This document shows positions 47,298 through 57,509 of a stretch of 64,000 nt of DNA, piece after piece. Positions within the stretch are counted from its first letter, which is position 1. Every line of letters begins with the position of its first letter. The stretch comes from Candidatus Saccharimonadota bacterium. GTDB taxonomy: Bacteria > Patescibacteriota > Saccharimonadia > Saccharimonadales > Saccharimonadaceae. The notes under the pieces were generated by a model. It was not told where the DNA came from. It saw nothing but the letters and a program-made list of their open reading frames with translations, and did no database searches. The position numbers were made by a program, and so were the translations under genes. The stretch spans positions 23,097 to 87,096 of the forward strand of contig WRHJ01000002.1 in NCBI GenBank assembly GCA_009783305.1, read 5' to 3'.

Positions 47298-48970
47298 CGA
47301 GAACTAAAGTCCCTCTCATCCTGCTATCTTTGACAATTCTCTGCGTTACCTTCACCTTCTTCATCCAAAACAACAATGGCGCCGCAGCTGCCGACATGTC
47401 AAAATTCAATCCGGGTCGCATTATCGACGACGCAGTTTTTTACAACAAAGACACCATGACCGTCGAACAGATTCAGGCTTTTCTCAACAATAAAGTCCCA
47501 ATTTGTAACACCTACACCCACCCGACCAAACCAGAAGAAGCCGCCCCTTGCCTCAAAGATTATCGTGAGACTACGAACACTAAATCTGCTGACGCTTTTT
47601 GCAATGGCTATGGAGCCATCAATCAGTCGGCCGCCGAAATAATCTATGGTGTGGCACAAAGCTGTGGCATCAACCCTCAGGTTCTCATCGTAAAGCTCCA
47701 AAAAGAGCAAGGATTAGTCACCGACACTTGGCCGCGCGATTCATGGCTAGCCCGCCAAAACGGCGGAAATCCTCCATATCCTCAAGTTAATTTTCAATAT
47801 CGTTCCGCCATGGGCTACGGTTGCCCTGACACTGCCCTCTGCGACTCGGTATATTATGGATTTTTCAACCAAATTTATTACGCCGCTCGTCAATTCAAGC
47901 GCTACCGAGCTGATCCAACTGGGTTTAATTATGTTGCCGGGCGCAACAACAATATCCCCTGGCATCCCAGTACTGGTGTTTGCGGTTACTCTACAGTATT
48001 TATAGAGAACCAAGCCACCGCCGGACTATACAATTACACCCCATATCGCCCCAACGCTGCCGCACTTGCTTCCAGCTATGGAAGCGGCGACGCTTGTTCC
48101 TCATATGGTAATCGCAACTTCTTCTCTTATTTCACAGACTGGTTTGGTAGTACAGTTGGCATGTCCGTCCCAGACGAACTGCAAGAACGCTATGAATTAT
48201 TGAGTGGAGCCATTGGCAAAGCAATTGGCGTGTACCACAGAGAATCCGATGGTCGCGTCTGGCAGACTTTTGAGAACGGCACCATTATTTATCACCCCAA
48301 CACCGGAGCGTGGGAGATCTTAAACGGCACTGTCCACAATAGATGGGCCGCGCTAGGCGGTAGTTTAGGTAAACTTGGCAAACCCAAAAGTGGCACTAAC
48401 TCCGAATCCGATGGTCGCGTCTGGCAGACTTTTGAGAACGGCACCATTATTTATCACCCCAACACCGGAGCGTGGGAAGTGATGGACGGGGCAATTCATA
48501 CTAAATGGGGGTCCATTGGTGGCAGCTTTGGCGTAATCGGAAAACCGACCAATGAATTTCAAGAAAAAGATATATGGAGTTGGCAAGATTTTGAAAAGGG
48601 TGGAATCATAGCCAAAGGCGACAAAGCCATTAGTATGCAAAGCCCCGAACTCTATAGCGGCTGGAAGGTTGCCATAAATGATTCGGTTGATATTGGTTTT
48701 CCGATCACCATGCAGCACTATGAGCCAGACGGTCGCATCTGGCAGACTTTCGAACACGGCACCATAATATACCATCCCGACACTAAAGCTTGGGTCGTGG
48801 CGCACGGTCCCCTCCATGACTACTGGGCCAAAAATGGCGGTAGTCTTGGCAAAATTGGCAGGCCTATCGCTAACCAATCGGAATCAGATGATGTTATTTC
48901 ACAAAAATTCCAGAACGGCACCATCTTCTACGACGGCTCAACCAAACAAGTTTATTGCGCCCCTAGCTGA
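47294..48970 (+). CDS. Secreted lysozyme-like protein with LGFP repeats
   Basis: 558 residues. A signal peptide (1-31) is followed by a lysozyme/transglycosylase-like part (about 85-200, PQVLIVKLQKEQGLV with a possible catalytic Glu, QNGGNPPYPQVNFQYRSAMGY) with several Cys. The C-terminal half holds at least five LGFP-type repeats of about 50-55 residues (RVWQTFENGTIIYHP, LGKLGKPKSG). LGFP repeats are thought to bind arabinogalactan/wall glycans in actinobacteria, which are hosts for Saccharibacteria. The ATG overlaps the previous stop (ATGA). Secreted, likely wall- or host-directed. Confidence 0.87.
   Translation: MTRTKVPLILLSLTILCVTFTFFIQNNNGAAAADMSKFNPGRIIDDAVFYNKDTMTVEQIQAFLNNKVPICNTYTHPTKPEEAAPCLKDYRETTNTKSADAFCNGYGAINQSAAEIIYGVAQSCGINPQVLIVKLQKEQGLVTDTWPRDSWLARQNGGNPPYPQVNFQYRSAMGYGCPDTALCDSVYYGFFNQIYYAARQFKRYRADPTGFNYVAGRNNNIPWHPSTGVCGYSTVFIENQATAGLYNYTPYRPNAAALASSYGSGDACSSYGNRNFFSYFTDWFGSTVGMSVPDELQERYELLSGAIGKAIGVYHRESDGRVWQTFENGTIIYHPNTGAWEILNGTVHNRWAALGGSLGKLGKPKSGTNSESDGRVWQTFENGTIIYHPNTGAWEVMDGAIHTKWGSIGGSFGVIGKPTNEFQEKDIWSWQDFEKGGIIAKGDKAISMQSPELYSGWKVAINDSVDIGFPITMQHYEPDGRIWQTFEHGTIIYHPDTKAWVVAHGPLHDYWAKNGGSLGKIGRPIANQSESDDVISQKFQNGTIFYDGSTKQVYCAPS
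48242..48477 (+). repeat. Exact 74-base tandem duplication within LGFP repeats (48242-48315, 48404-48477)
   Basis: The DNA coding for ESDGRVWQTFENGTIIYHPN and the next few residues is identical in the two repeats over 74 bases and diverges on both sides. Since synonymous sites match too, this is recent duplication or gene conversion rather than selection on protein. Confidence 0.88.
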
Positions 48971-51299
48971 CCTTGCTTTTGTTCACAGACTCATCAATCT
49001 TGTCAATTTCTTTTTGGTAAATATTGTCATCAGCCACATATTTATCAAATAACCCTTGATATTTCTTAATACTAACCTCATCGCCATTAGTTTTCGCCCA
49101 ATCCAAATTCATCACAATATATTTTTGCTTTATCAATTTCATTAAATATTTTTTATTCTTTGGATTCATTTTATCAACCACATTATTCAAGATTGCCTCA
49201 TACTGACCAAGCTGATTATGGATCTTCCGTTTATTATTTAGTACGTCTCTGGATACGCTATTCGGATTAACCAAACAATAAAACAAACTCTGGTCAATGT
49301 AATGTGATTCAAAATTATAAAACATCGGCAAGCACATCTGCCATTGTTGGCCAGCTCGAGAATGGAATAAATTCCTGTCAGCTACCGAATCAAATGCTTC
49401 TGTATTCAGGAATATCCTACCAAAATGGAAGTTCCTCTCTAACATGGAATTCATAAACAAATGTTTTTCATGCGGATCAGGACTGGAGATTGAGAATAGT
49501 GGAAAATCCGTTCGACCAACCGCAGAATCAATTTCCGATTCTGGCACAAAATACCCATCATGCCGCAATATCTTATGATTAGGGTTCTGCTTGAAATATT
49601 TCAAAGCCGCCTCTATAAAATTAGACGCATAAAAATCATCTGAGTCATTCCAGCAGAAATATTCCCCATCTAAATATTTAATTGCCAAATCATACCCTGC
49701 GCCAATCCCTCGATTTTCTTGTTTTAAATAAATAACCTCTACGCCTTTAGCATTCAGCACCGGCACATAGTTCAATAGTATCTGCTCAGTATCATCAGTG
49801 CTACCATCATTCACGATAACTAACTGAATTTTATGATTAGTTTGATTCAATATTGAGTCTAAGTACCTAAAGAAATAATTTTCACTGTTATAACAGGTCG
49901 TGATAATACTCACGACGCCCTTTTGATACTCCCCCGGGCGAACAGGTTTAGCTGCTACGATAGCGCCATCAATCTTGAAGCGCATTGCCTGCTCGGACAG
50001 CTTCATGGGAGATTTCTTTTTTAATTCTTCATAAACTTGTCCTAACTTCTGAACATTTTTTATGTACCTGGGCATAGTCTTCACCAAATGGGCCTTAATT
50101 TTTGCGCAGTTCTTATCCAACCACTTGAATGATTCTGTTATTTCGTCACCCGCCTTTATTGCATGAATATTTTTCACATAATTTTCGTCAGTTCCAAAAA
50201 TATCCTTCGCAATACCGCGCGATTTTACAGAATAGCCCAATACCAACGTTGGGATATTCATCGAATATGCCGCAATCGAACAATGCGTCCGCGCCGCCAC
50301 CATCATATGGCACTGGCTAATGATATCCTTTATTTGCATAGTGTTATATTGCGTCCCAATCAATCGTATTCGCCCGGTAGTATCGCTAAAATGGTTGAAG
50401 ATATTTTTCAGAATAGATAAATCATCGTTAAAATCTTGTACTACATGAGGTATGAGAGCAACATTATAATCGGTATTCTTCATAATATACTCAACTAAAT
50501 TTATTATGTTCCCATAAACCACATCCTCATCATCATTTTTCGAAACCATCGAACTAACATTTATGCCAATAGTTTTAGGACGCAATTTAAGGTCGCTAGA
50601 CTCCTTAGGCAGCGTAAAAGCACTATCCGGAATTAGGTGTAGATTCTTCGTCAAACCAACTTCCTTCAACGCTTCATATGTTATAGTCTCGCGCGCCGTT
50701 ATCAAATCAAACTGACACAGATCGCCCACTATCTCGCCATGGTTCAAATTATCGGGCTCTATGCTGCATCCAATCAGCGCGGTCTTCACGCCTCTCTTAT
50801 GGAATTCTCTATTATATTTTGCCAATTGCGGTATAGGATATCCGCAATAGTTATCTCCACCAATCGACATAGCTATGGATCCGGCCCTATACGATACATT
50901 TAACTCATCCGCCCTCAGTTCCGATTTTTTAAAAAACGCCACCCTATCGAGCAAATGGTATTTTTTATCTTCCTCCGGACGGTATGAATAAACCACTAGG
51001 TCGTCTCGTTTTATCTTACAAATATCCGCGATCGTTCTAACCAACGCTTCGCACCCATGGTTTCCACTTCCGCCATGGTAATACATTATATTGCCGGCTT
51101 CGTATTCTATGTCTCCAAGTTGGCCCTTTAAATTAGCTATATCATCACTGAGTGCCGCACGCTCCTGGCATTCGCGCGCATCTTCTTGTAATGCCACCAC
51201 GGAAGCCACTCGATTCGTAACTTTATTTATGACTGGCCCCACAAAAGGCCGAGCTATTTTTTTCACCACCTTTTTAGCGCCACTTCTTAAATTAGACAT
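48963..51299 (-). CDS. Polysaccharide pyruvyl-transferase fused to GT2
   Basis: 778 residues. N-terminal domain (about 60-420): YHGGSGNHGCEALVRTIADI, GGDNYCGYP, and AARTHCSIAAYSMNIPTLVLG match the polysaccharide pyruvyl-transferase (WcaK/CsaB) family. The C-terminal domain (about 465-700) is a GT2: VSIITTCYNSENYFFRYLDSI, LVIVNDGSTDDTEQIL, YFCWNDSDDFY. The fusion could add a sugar and a pyruvyl ketal to the same chain. AAGGGAG precedes ATG. Its end overlaps the LGFP gene by eight bases on the opposite strand. Confidence 0.88.
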   Translation of the reverse strand: MSNLRSGAKKVVKKIARPFVGPVINKVTNRVASVVALQEDARECQERAALSDDIANLKGQLGDIEYEAGNIMYYHGGSGNHGCEALVRTIADICKIKRDDLVVYSYRPEEDKKYHLLDRVAFFKKSELRADELNVSYRAGSIAMSIGGDNYCGYPIPQLAKYNREFHKRGVKTALIGCSIEPDNLNHGEIVGDLCQFDLITARETITYEALKEVGLTKNLHLIPDSAFTLPKESSDLKLRPKTIGINVSSMVSKNDDEDVVYGNIINLVEYIMKNTDYNVALIPHVVQDFNDDLSILKNIFNHFSDTTGRIRLIGTQYNTMQIKDIISQCHMMVAARTHCSIAAYSMNIPTLVLGYSVKSRGIAKDIFGTDENYVKNIHAIKAGDEITESFKWLDKNCAKIKAHLVKTMPRYIKNVQKLGQVYEELKKKSPMKLSEQAMRFKIDGAIVAAKPVRPGEYQKGVVSIITTCYNSENYFFRYLDSILNQTNHKIQLVIVNDGSTDDTEQILLNYVPVLNAKGVEVIYLKQENRGIGAGYDLAIKYLDGEYFCWNDSDDFYASNFIEAALKYFKQNPNHKILRHDGYFVPESEIDSAVGRTDFPLFSISSPDPHEKHLFMNSMLERNFHFGRIFLNTEAFDSVADRNLFHSRAGQQWQMCLPMFYNFESHYIDQSLFYCLVNPNSVSRDVLNNKRKIHNQLGQYEAILNNVVDKMNPKNKKYLMKLIKQKYIVMNLDWAKTNGDEVSIKKYQGLFDKYVADDNIYQKEIDKIDESVNKSKVS

Positions 51300-51324
51300 A
51301 CTACTCCCTTATTGTCATACCCCA

Positions 51325-52443
51325 TTATAGAATATCTCGCCACAGACGCATAATTTTCTCTGGGGCAAATTCCTTAGCTTTCACAAACGCTGACTCGCCC
51401 AACATTTTTCTTTTCTTATCATCTTGTAACAATTCAACTATTTTATCTGCCATTTTGGCGCAATCACGACTCTTCACTAAAATACCAGTTTTGCTCAGCA
51501 ATTCTCTCGCCCCCGATGCACTATCAAACGCAACACACGGCAATCCATAACTCATCGCCTCTGCCAACACTAATCCAAACGCTTCAGTATGCGAAGTCAT
51601 AACATACACTGAGCTCTCGTAGTAATACTTTTCAATTTCACTCTGCTTCAGAAAACCAGGCATGATAATTCTTTTTCTCGCCACGCTATCGTTTGCCAGT
51701 TTCTGTATTCTTTGTTTTTCCAAACCATCGCCTACCAAAAACAATTTAGTATCAGGCAGTTGTTTATGCACTAATTCAAAAACTCTAATTAGATCATCGA
51801 AACCTTTTTCCGGCGCAAACCGACCCACCGCCACTAGGTTTTTCTCGCGTAAGCTCACCTTCTTTTTTGGCATTTCAGGTAACGGATTAGGTATCAACAC
51901 GCACTTCACGCCGCCGATTCTCGTTTTATAAAAATCATACAATTCGCGCGTTGCCACCACTAGATAATCAAAACCTTTCACCGAATTTATCAAAGACTTA
52001 ATATATTTTTTGTTCTCTTGATGAAAATTATGATCGGTGGCAATTTTGATTATGCCATCTTGCCGACAGTATTTCCCAACCAACTTAGAATAATAAGACC
52101 GTTCCGTTATGATGATATCCGTATCAAGTTCCCTCAGCACTTTTCTATTTAACAACCACTTGGTGTAGTTTATTTTTATCCGTCTAGGAACTTCCTTCAC
52201 CAACCCGATCGCATCGCATTTTTTGAGCAAATTCTTAGCTGAAATCATTTCCGGAACGTTTGCCACCAGATGCCTCACTTTGACATTTTTTGGATATACA
52301 AAAGCTTCCTTACCCTTCTTACCATAAGTTGCAATTATCTCTACTTCGTAATCCTCCGCAAACATCCCAGACAGTGTCGCCACGAACCTCTCGATCCCGC
52401 CAAATCCAGTGGTCATAGTTACGATAGTTATTTTCTTACGCAT
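51325..52443 (-). CDS. GT4 glycosyltransferase
   Basis: 372 residues. TTGFGGIERFVATLSGMF, AVGRFAPEKGFDDLIRVFELV and MTSHTEAFGLVLAEAMSYGLPCVAFD are typical GT4. ATG overlaps the previous gene's end by eight bases, and it lies within the minus-strand polysaccharide operon. Confidence 0.91.
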   Translation of the reverse strand: MRKKITIVTMTTGFGGIERFVATLSGMFAEDYEVEIIATYGKKGKEAFVYPKNVKVRHLVANVPEMISAKNLLKKCDAIGLVKEVPRRIKINYTKWLLNRKVLRELDTDIIITERSYYSKLVGKYCRQDGIIKIATDHNFHQENKKYIKSLINSVKGFDYLVVATRELYDFYKTRIGGVKCVLIPNPLPEMPKKKVSLREKNLVAVGRFAPEKGFDDLIRVFELVHKQLPDTKLFLVGDGLEKQRIQKLANDSVARKRIIMPGFLKQSEIEKYYYESSVYVMTSHTEAFGLVLAEAMSYGLPCVAFDSASGARELLSKTGILVKSRDCAKMADKIVELLQDDKKRKMLGESAFVKAKEFAPEKIMRLWRDIL

Positions 52444-53425
52444 CGGACTTCTTTTTTATTCGTTTGGCCACCTTATGTAGCGCATTTTTTACTCCCTCCC
52501 TGCGCATCAATTGAAATATTCCGATCACTTTATTTTTCGAAAATACTCCAGGCTTAGAATAGCTGATAAATATTTCTTGCGGCACATTTTTCGCAACCAA
52601 CTTGCCCATTTCTCCCTCGCAATATCTTAGAGCTTTTTCATAGGGCGTATTTCTCAAATATCTCGACATCTGGCAAAAGAAAGCATATTCACTGCCATTT
52701 AGTTTTATTCGTTCTTTTTTATTCGTAGACTTGATCATTTTCAGCCATAGACTATCACCCTCACTTTTAACCAAAGGGCTTGTGTGCGACGCTTGTTTTG
52801 AGTGGTATCTAGACTTTATTGTTACACCCGGAAAATGCGCAAACTTATATGTTTTAGACATCCTAAACCACAAATCATAATCCTGTACGCATCGTAGTCT
52901 AGCGTCAAAAGTACCATACTTTTCATATGCTCTCTTTGGTATCAGCAACGTGTTCCCGTTTATCAATCCTCTAAACAACGCATACATAGGCTTGTCTTTT
53001 ACTAACCCATGATTGATTGCTACATCCGTCAAAAACTTTGATCGCGCGTCAATCAAACAATAGTCAGAATATAATAGGATATCTTTACTCAACAACTTAT
53101 TTTTCAACAAGAAATTTATTTCCTCTTCCACTTTCCCCGCTTCATAAACATCGTCATGCGACAGCCACGAAAAGAAATCTCCGCTCATATGTCTAATGCC
53201 CATATTCAGCGCCGTCGAAACCCCGCCATTTTTCTTCTTCAAATATTTAATCTTCGCGCCATATGATCTTGCGATCTCGTCAGTTCGATCCGTCGACCCA
53301 TCATTTACCACGACCACTTCAATGTTTTTATAAGTTTGTGCCAGGGCACTATCAATCGCCTCGCGCATATATTTTTCACCGTTATACACCGGTATTACAA
53401 TCGACACTTTGGGGTTTGTCTTCAT
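52436..53425 (-). CDS. GT2 glycosyltransferase
   Basis: 329 residues. KVSIVIPVYNGEKYMREAID, VVVVNDGSTDRTDEIARSYG, FFSWLSHDDVYEAGKVEEEI are classical GT2 (GT-A fold, DXD replaced by HDD). The C-terminal part is soluble. Its start overlaps the end of the 996-residue protein by four bases. Confidence 0.91.
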   Translation of the reverse strand: MKTNPKVSIVIPVYNGEKYMREAIDSALAQTYKNIEVVVVNDGSTDRTDEIARSYGAKIKYLKKKNGGVSTALNMGIRHMSGDFFSWLSHDDVYEAGKVEEEINFLLKNKLLSKDILLYSDYCLIDARSKFLTDVAINHGLVKDKPMYALFRGLINGNTLLIPKRAYEKYGTFDARLRCVQDYDLWFRMSKTYKFAHFPGVTIKSRYHSKQASHTSPLVKSEGDSLWLKMIKSTNKKERIKLNGSEYAFFCQMSRYLRNTPYEKALRYCEGEMGKLVAKNVPQEIFISYSKPGVFSKNKVIGIFQLMRREGVKNALHKVAKRIKKKSDA

Positions 53426-56412
53426 TTGTTGTCCTTTTCTTTTCCAAACAATTTCAAAATCCTGCTTGGCAACACGGCGCCCATCACCTGCAATGTCAAA
53501 TTCTGACGTCTATTCTTCTTCAAAATATCATACATCGCGATATTGTATCTGCGCAAAATCCCCTGCACATTATCTGAGCTGTAATCAATTTTGTGAGACA
53601 AACTAGCGTTCTTATAATTTGGCGCGTCTGGAAAAATACTCGCAAAATCCTGCTTCGGGAACAACATGCCATGCACTTTCTCCAACTTGCGGATCAACGA
53701 TTTCGCCGCCGCATCAAAAACTATATTTTCGTATTGCTTTTCAATCCTCTTACTGTCTTCGTCCATCAAACTTTCATATAAATCCAAATTCCGACGGTAG
53801 TAATCTTCTATTCTATAATTTTCCAGCACCAATTTTCGTCCCAGCACGCCCCGTCTTCGCCTCTCCGTTTTATCCTTAATCAAAAATTCTATTGCCTTCC
53901 GCAACCCCTCGGAATCGCCCCTGGGAACAACATAGCCGCACTCCGGCGCAAATGTCGTATAAGGCAGGGCAGTACCATCAAAAATAATTACTGGTTTTTC
54001 ACACGACATCGCCTCAATTGCCATAAATCCAAAACTCTCCTCTGTAGACGGCGCCAGAAATATATCGCACAAATTATATAATTCGACCAACGCCTCCTCG
54101 TCACTCACCACGCCAAGATCTATAATCTGGTATTTATTTTTCAAAGTGTCCAACAAACCAGTCTCAGAAACCGTTATGACCGTTACACTTTCTTTTATGT
54201 TCATAGCCAGCAGCGCCTTTTCGATATACTCAGTTCCTTTAAAAACCCGCTGTGCGCGGCAAAACAGCACTACATTATCTTTCGGTATCCCGTATTTTTT
54301 TCGTAACTTCACACCATCATTACGCTTCACGAACTTTCCGCTATCGATGCCAAACGGTATATAGTGCACTTTTCTAAGATCCTTCGTAATCGGTGATCTC
54401 CTAAACAGATCCAACATAAATTCCGAATGCACCACAAAGTCCGCATCTATCGAATTTAATATTTTCATCCGCTGATTATTCAACTGATGGCCATTTTCAT
54501 TTACGAAATCGAATACCTCCAGCATTTTGATTGGCGTCTCATCGCCTCTGCGTTTTTTGCAATCGCGGCAGTCACAATCATCTGTCAGAAAGTACGTATC
54601 ATGCAGATCCAACACCACCTTCTTATCGCGCGGTATCCGCTCCAAAAAAGCATTCGACAAAAACATATTATGGTACATATGAAAATGCAAAACATCCGCC
54701 TTTTTATAGTAAGCGGAATTTTCTAATGCCAAATCCGCAACTGAAAGCATCCCCTTTGTTCCCAAAACTTCTGCCTCCACGCCAGATATGCGATGTGTCA
54801 AATTTGCCACATATTGACTATTAAATAATTCCATCGCATTTTTATCTTTTGTTTCTTTATGATTCACGATCTGCTGCGCAAAAACATCTCCAGAGGTCTT
54901 GTTTATAAAACGCTGGATCTCGTATCCATTAAAAACCGCTCCATATAAATCCACATTATTCAGTTCTAATATATATTTCTTCTTCCGAGTTTCTTTTTTG
55001 AAACTCGCGCGTCCAGCGCGCCGCTCATAAGACCGTACAGAACTCGACAGCACCAAGCGCCCCATCCGTTTCCCGTATCCTACAGTTCTCCTGGGCATAC
55101 CGACAATTCGCTGCCGCCGCAAAAGTTTCCTAAACTCCTTGTTAAATGAATTAGTTTTCTTCATCTCTGCGCTCTCAGCAACCGCGCACTTTCCCTCCAG
55201 GTTCAATGCCCAAAAAAACCGTCTCCGCACATTATCCGGCGCAAACCCTTCTCGCGCCTTCACAATATTTTCAACCATGCACTTGCTTTCGCGATTATAA
55301 TTTTCCAAAATATCCTTTAGCGCCTGCTCGACTTCACTTGGTTCACTAGACGTAATCCTAAACGCACAGTTCTTCTTTTTACAAAATGCATCCACCGAAG
55401 AATAGCTTGGCGCGTGCGCTAAAATCGGCACACTTCCAACCGATAAATACGTCACCAGCTTGGACGGAAACGAAGATTCCGCCACCTTTTTTAAAGCGCT
55501 CACGTCAGAAAAAAAATATGGACAATACAGCAAATCCACTTTAGCCAAACTTTGGTTCAACTTGGCTTGAGGATAATTCCCCATCAAGCGCACCCGCCGC
55601 GCATCATACTTACTGAAATTAAAATCAGTACCCTTATTGCCGTAATGTTGGAAATAAATGTTTTTTCCAGCATACTTCCAATTCAATTTTTTTAATGCAT
55701 CCAACAAAGCCCCGATCCCGTCACTCGCATAGGCTTGCCCCGCCATCGCAATGATAAATTTCTTGCCATCCTTTTTTACCTTTAGCGCACCATCTCGGAT
55801 CTCTTCTAGCATTGTTGTCACTTCTATAAATTTTTTCTCACCAAATTCCTTCTCATAACCCTCCGACATATTGGACGAAGCCGTTATACATCTGCATGCA
55901 CCGCCTATTAATTTTTTATATTTTGCTAACAATTTCTCCGTCCGCTCTTTACTGAATTGGCACACATACGCCCACCACTCCACTGGATCCCAGATTTGCA
56001 AAACATAAGGCACATCAATTGCTCCATGTACTTCCTTCAAAATATCCGCCAACGCTTCGCCCTGCAAAGGACACCATATTTTTGTAATCCCATTTTTCTC
56101 AGCATATTGTATACACTTCTGTGCCGTGCGCTTTACTAATCTCCGATACCTTTTCTCTCCGGCTGTATTAACGAAATTTTCTTTTGGTTTTTCAGTCACG
56201 CAAAAATCCACCGCACTATTTATCTCATCGGTCACCATTGGTGTTAACTCAGTATCTAAAACACAGAAACAATAGACCTGATGCCCGCAATTAACCAAAA
56301 TCTTCACCAACTGATTTAGATGAATTCCGCCCGAATAATTCGTGCACGGCGGCATATCGCAGATCAACAGAATCCGTTCTGGTTTTTGCTTTTCCCTTAC
56401 TTCTTTCCCCAT
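53422..56412 (-). CDS. Two-domain GT4-GT4 glycosyltransferase
   Basis: 996 residues, twice the usual size. The N-terminal half (about 10-410) is a divergent GT-B enzyme (ILLICDMPPCTNYSGGIHLNQL, FIIAMAGQAYASDGIGALLDAL). The C-terminal half (about 490-900) is a fuller GT4 (LFCRAQRVFKGTEYIEKALL, IFLAPSTEESFGFMAIEAMS). The middle has a Cys set (CDCRDCKKR), which may bind metal. Two sugars may be added by one protein. The start overlaps the wbjD-like gene by 16 bases; no clear Shine-Dalgarno is seen. Confidence 0.87.
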   Translation of the reverse strand: MGKEVREKQKPERILLICDMPPCTNYSGGIHLNQLVKILVNCGHQVYCFCVLDTELTPMVTDEINSAVDFCVTEKPKENFVNTAGEKRYRRLVKRTAQKCIQYAEKNGITKIWCPLQGEALADILKEVHGAIDVPYVLQIWDPVEWWAYVCQFSKERTEKLLAKYKKLIGGACRCITASSNMSEGYEKEFGEKKFIEVTTMLEEIRDGALKVKKDGKKFIIAMAGQAYASDGIGALLDALKKLNWKYAGKNIYFQHYGNKGTDFNFSKYDARRVRLMGNYPQAKLNQSLAKVDLLYCPYFFSDVSALKKVAESSFPSKLVTYLSVGSVPILAHAPSYSSVDAFCKKKNCAFRITSSEPSEVEQALKDILENYNRESKCMVENIVKAREGFAPDNVRRRFFWALNLEGKCAVAESAEMKKTNSFNKEFRKLLRRQRIVGMPRRTVGYGKRMGRLVLSSSVRSYERRAGRASFKKETRKKKYILELNNVDLYGAVFNGYEIQRFINKTSGDVFAQQIVNHKETKDKNAMELFNSQYVANLTHRISGVEAEVLGTKGMLSVADLALENSAYYKKADVLHFHMYHNMFLSNAFLERIPRDKKVVLDLHDTYFLTDDCDCRDCKKRRGDETPIKMLEVFDFVNENGHQLNNQRMKILNSIDADFVVHSEFMLDLFRRSPITKDLRKVHYIPFGIDSGKFVKRNDGVKLRKKYGIPKDNVVLFCRAQRVFKGTEYIEKALLAMNIKESVTVITVSETGLLDTLKNKYQIIDLGVVSDEEALVELYNLCDIFLAPSTEESFGFMAIEAMSCEKPVIIFDGTALPYTTFAPECGYVVPRGDSEGLRKAIEFLIKDKTERRRRGVLGRKLVLENYRIEDYYRRNLDLYESLMDEDSKRIEKQYENIVFDAAAKSLIRKLEKVHGMLFPKQDFASIFPDAPNYKNASLSHKIDYSSDNVQGILRRYNIAMYDILKKNRRQNLTLQVMGAVLPSRILKLFGKEKDNK

Positions 56413-57509
56413 ACGCGCTTGTCTACAATTTCAGTATAACTTCTCATAATTTTCAGAACCTTATCCGACACATTCTTGTCCCTATAATCAGCCACCAATA
56501 TTTCACTTCCAACTTCTGTCTCAGTCGCAATCTCAATTGCGCTGACTATCCCGTCACCGCTAATTCCACTTAGCACAATCGTACCTGCATCCAATGCCTC
56601 TGGGCGTTCCTGTGACAATCGCACCGAAACAGCCGGAAAATGCAAAATCGCCGACTCTTCCGAAATCGTACCGCTATCCGAAAGTACACAAAAAGAATTT
56701 TGTTGCAGTTTCACATAATCAAAAAATCCTAATGGCTCTAAGTTCCTAATCAACGGGCTAAACTCAATCTTCTCATCTACAATCCTCTTCATCGTTCGTG
56801 GATGCGTTGAAAATATCACTGGCTTCTTGTATTTTTCTGCCACACGATTCAACGAATCACAAACTATCTTGAAATTATCACCTATGTCTAAATTCTCTTC
56901 ACGATGCAAGCTTACCACGAAATAATCGCCCTTCTCCAGCCCTAATCTCTCTACAACGTCCGATCCATCTATTTTTTCCTTATATCTGCCCAACACCTCC
57001 GTCATCGGCGAACCAGTTACGAACACATCATCTTCCCGCTTGCCCTCATTAATCAAATATCTGCGTGCATTTTCCGAGTAAGCCAAATTCACATCGCTCA
57101 CATGGTCCACCACTCTGCGATTAATTTCTTCCGGCACATTAAAATCAAAACAACGATTTCCCGCCTCCATATGGAAAATCGGAATTTTCAGTCGCTTAGC
57201 AGAATAAGCTGACAAACAACTATTTGTATCACCCAAAATCAACAACGCGTCCGGCTGTTCTTTAGCCATCACGTCATAAGATTTCGCAATAATATTTCCC
57301 ACTGTTTCCCCCAGATCCTTGCCAGGTGCATTTAGATAATAATTCGGCTCCCTCAATTCCAATTCTTTAAAGAAAACCTCATTCAAGTTGTAATCAAAAT
57401 TTTGCCCCGTATGCACCAACACCACCTCAAAAAACTTCTCTAACTTTTTGATTACTTCCGACAACCGAATAATCTCCGGTCTCGTGCCTACGATCACCAT
57501 TACTTTCAT
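56397..57509 (-). CDS. UDP-sugar 2-epimerase, WbjD/FnlC-like (UDP-L-FucNAc step 3)
   Basis: 370 residues from ATG 57509, which overlaps the previous stop. VMVIVGTRPEIIRLSEVIKK, LVHTGQNFDYNLNEVFF, MEAGNRCFDFNVPEEINRR and SDSGTISEESAILHFPAVSVR are the hallmarks of the non-hydrolysing UDP-GlcNAc 2-epimerase family. Because it follows the WbjB- and WbjC-like genes it is most likely the last enzyme of UDP-L-FucNAc synthesis; WecB-type UDP-ManNAc formation is the alternative. Confidence 0.9.
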   Translation of the reverse strand: MKVMVIVGTRPEIIRLSEVIKKLEKFFEVVLVHTGQNFDYNLNEVFFKELELREPNYYLNAPGKDLGETVGNIIAKSYDVMAKEQPDALLILGDTNSCLSAYSAKRLKIPIFHMEAGNRCFDFNVPEEINRRVVDHVSDVNLAYSENARRYLINEGKREDDVFVTGSPMTEVLGRYKEKIDGSDVVERLGLEKGDYFVVSLHREENLDIGDNFKIVCDSLNRVAEKYKKPVIFSTHPRTMKRIVDEKIEFSPLIRNLEPLGFFDYVKLQQNSFCVLSDSGTISEESAILHFPAVSVRLSQERPEALDAGTIVLSGISGDGIVSAIEIATETEVGSEILVADYRDKNVSDKVLKIMRSYTEIVDKRVWGKK

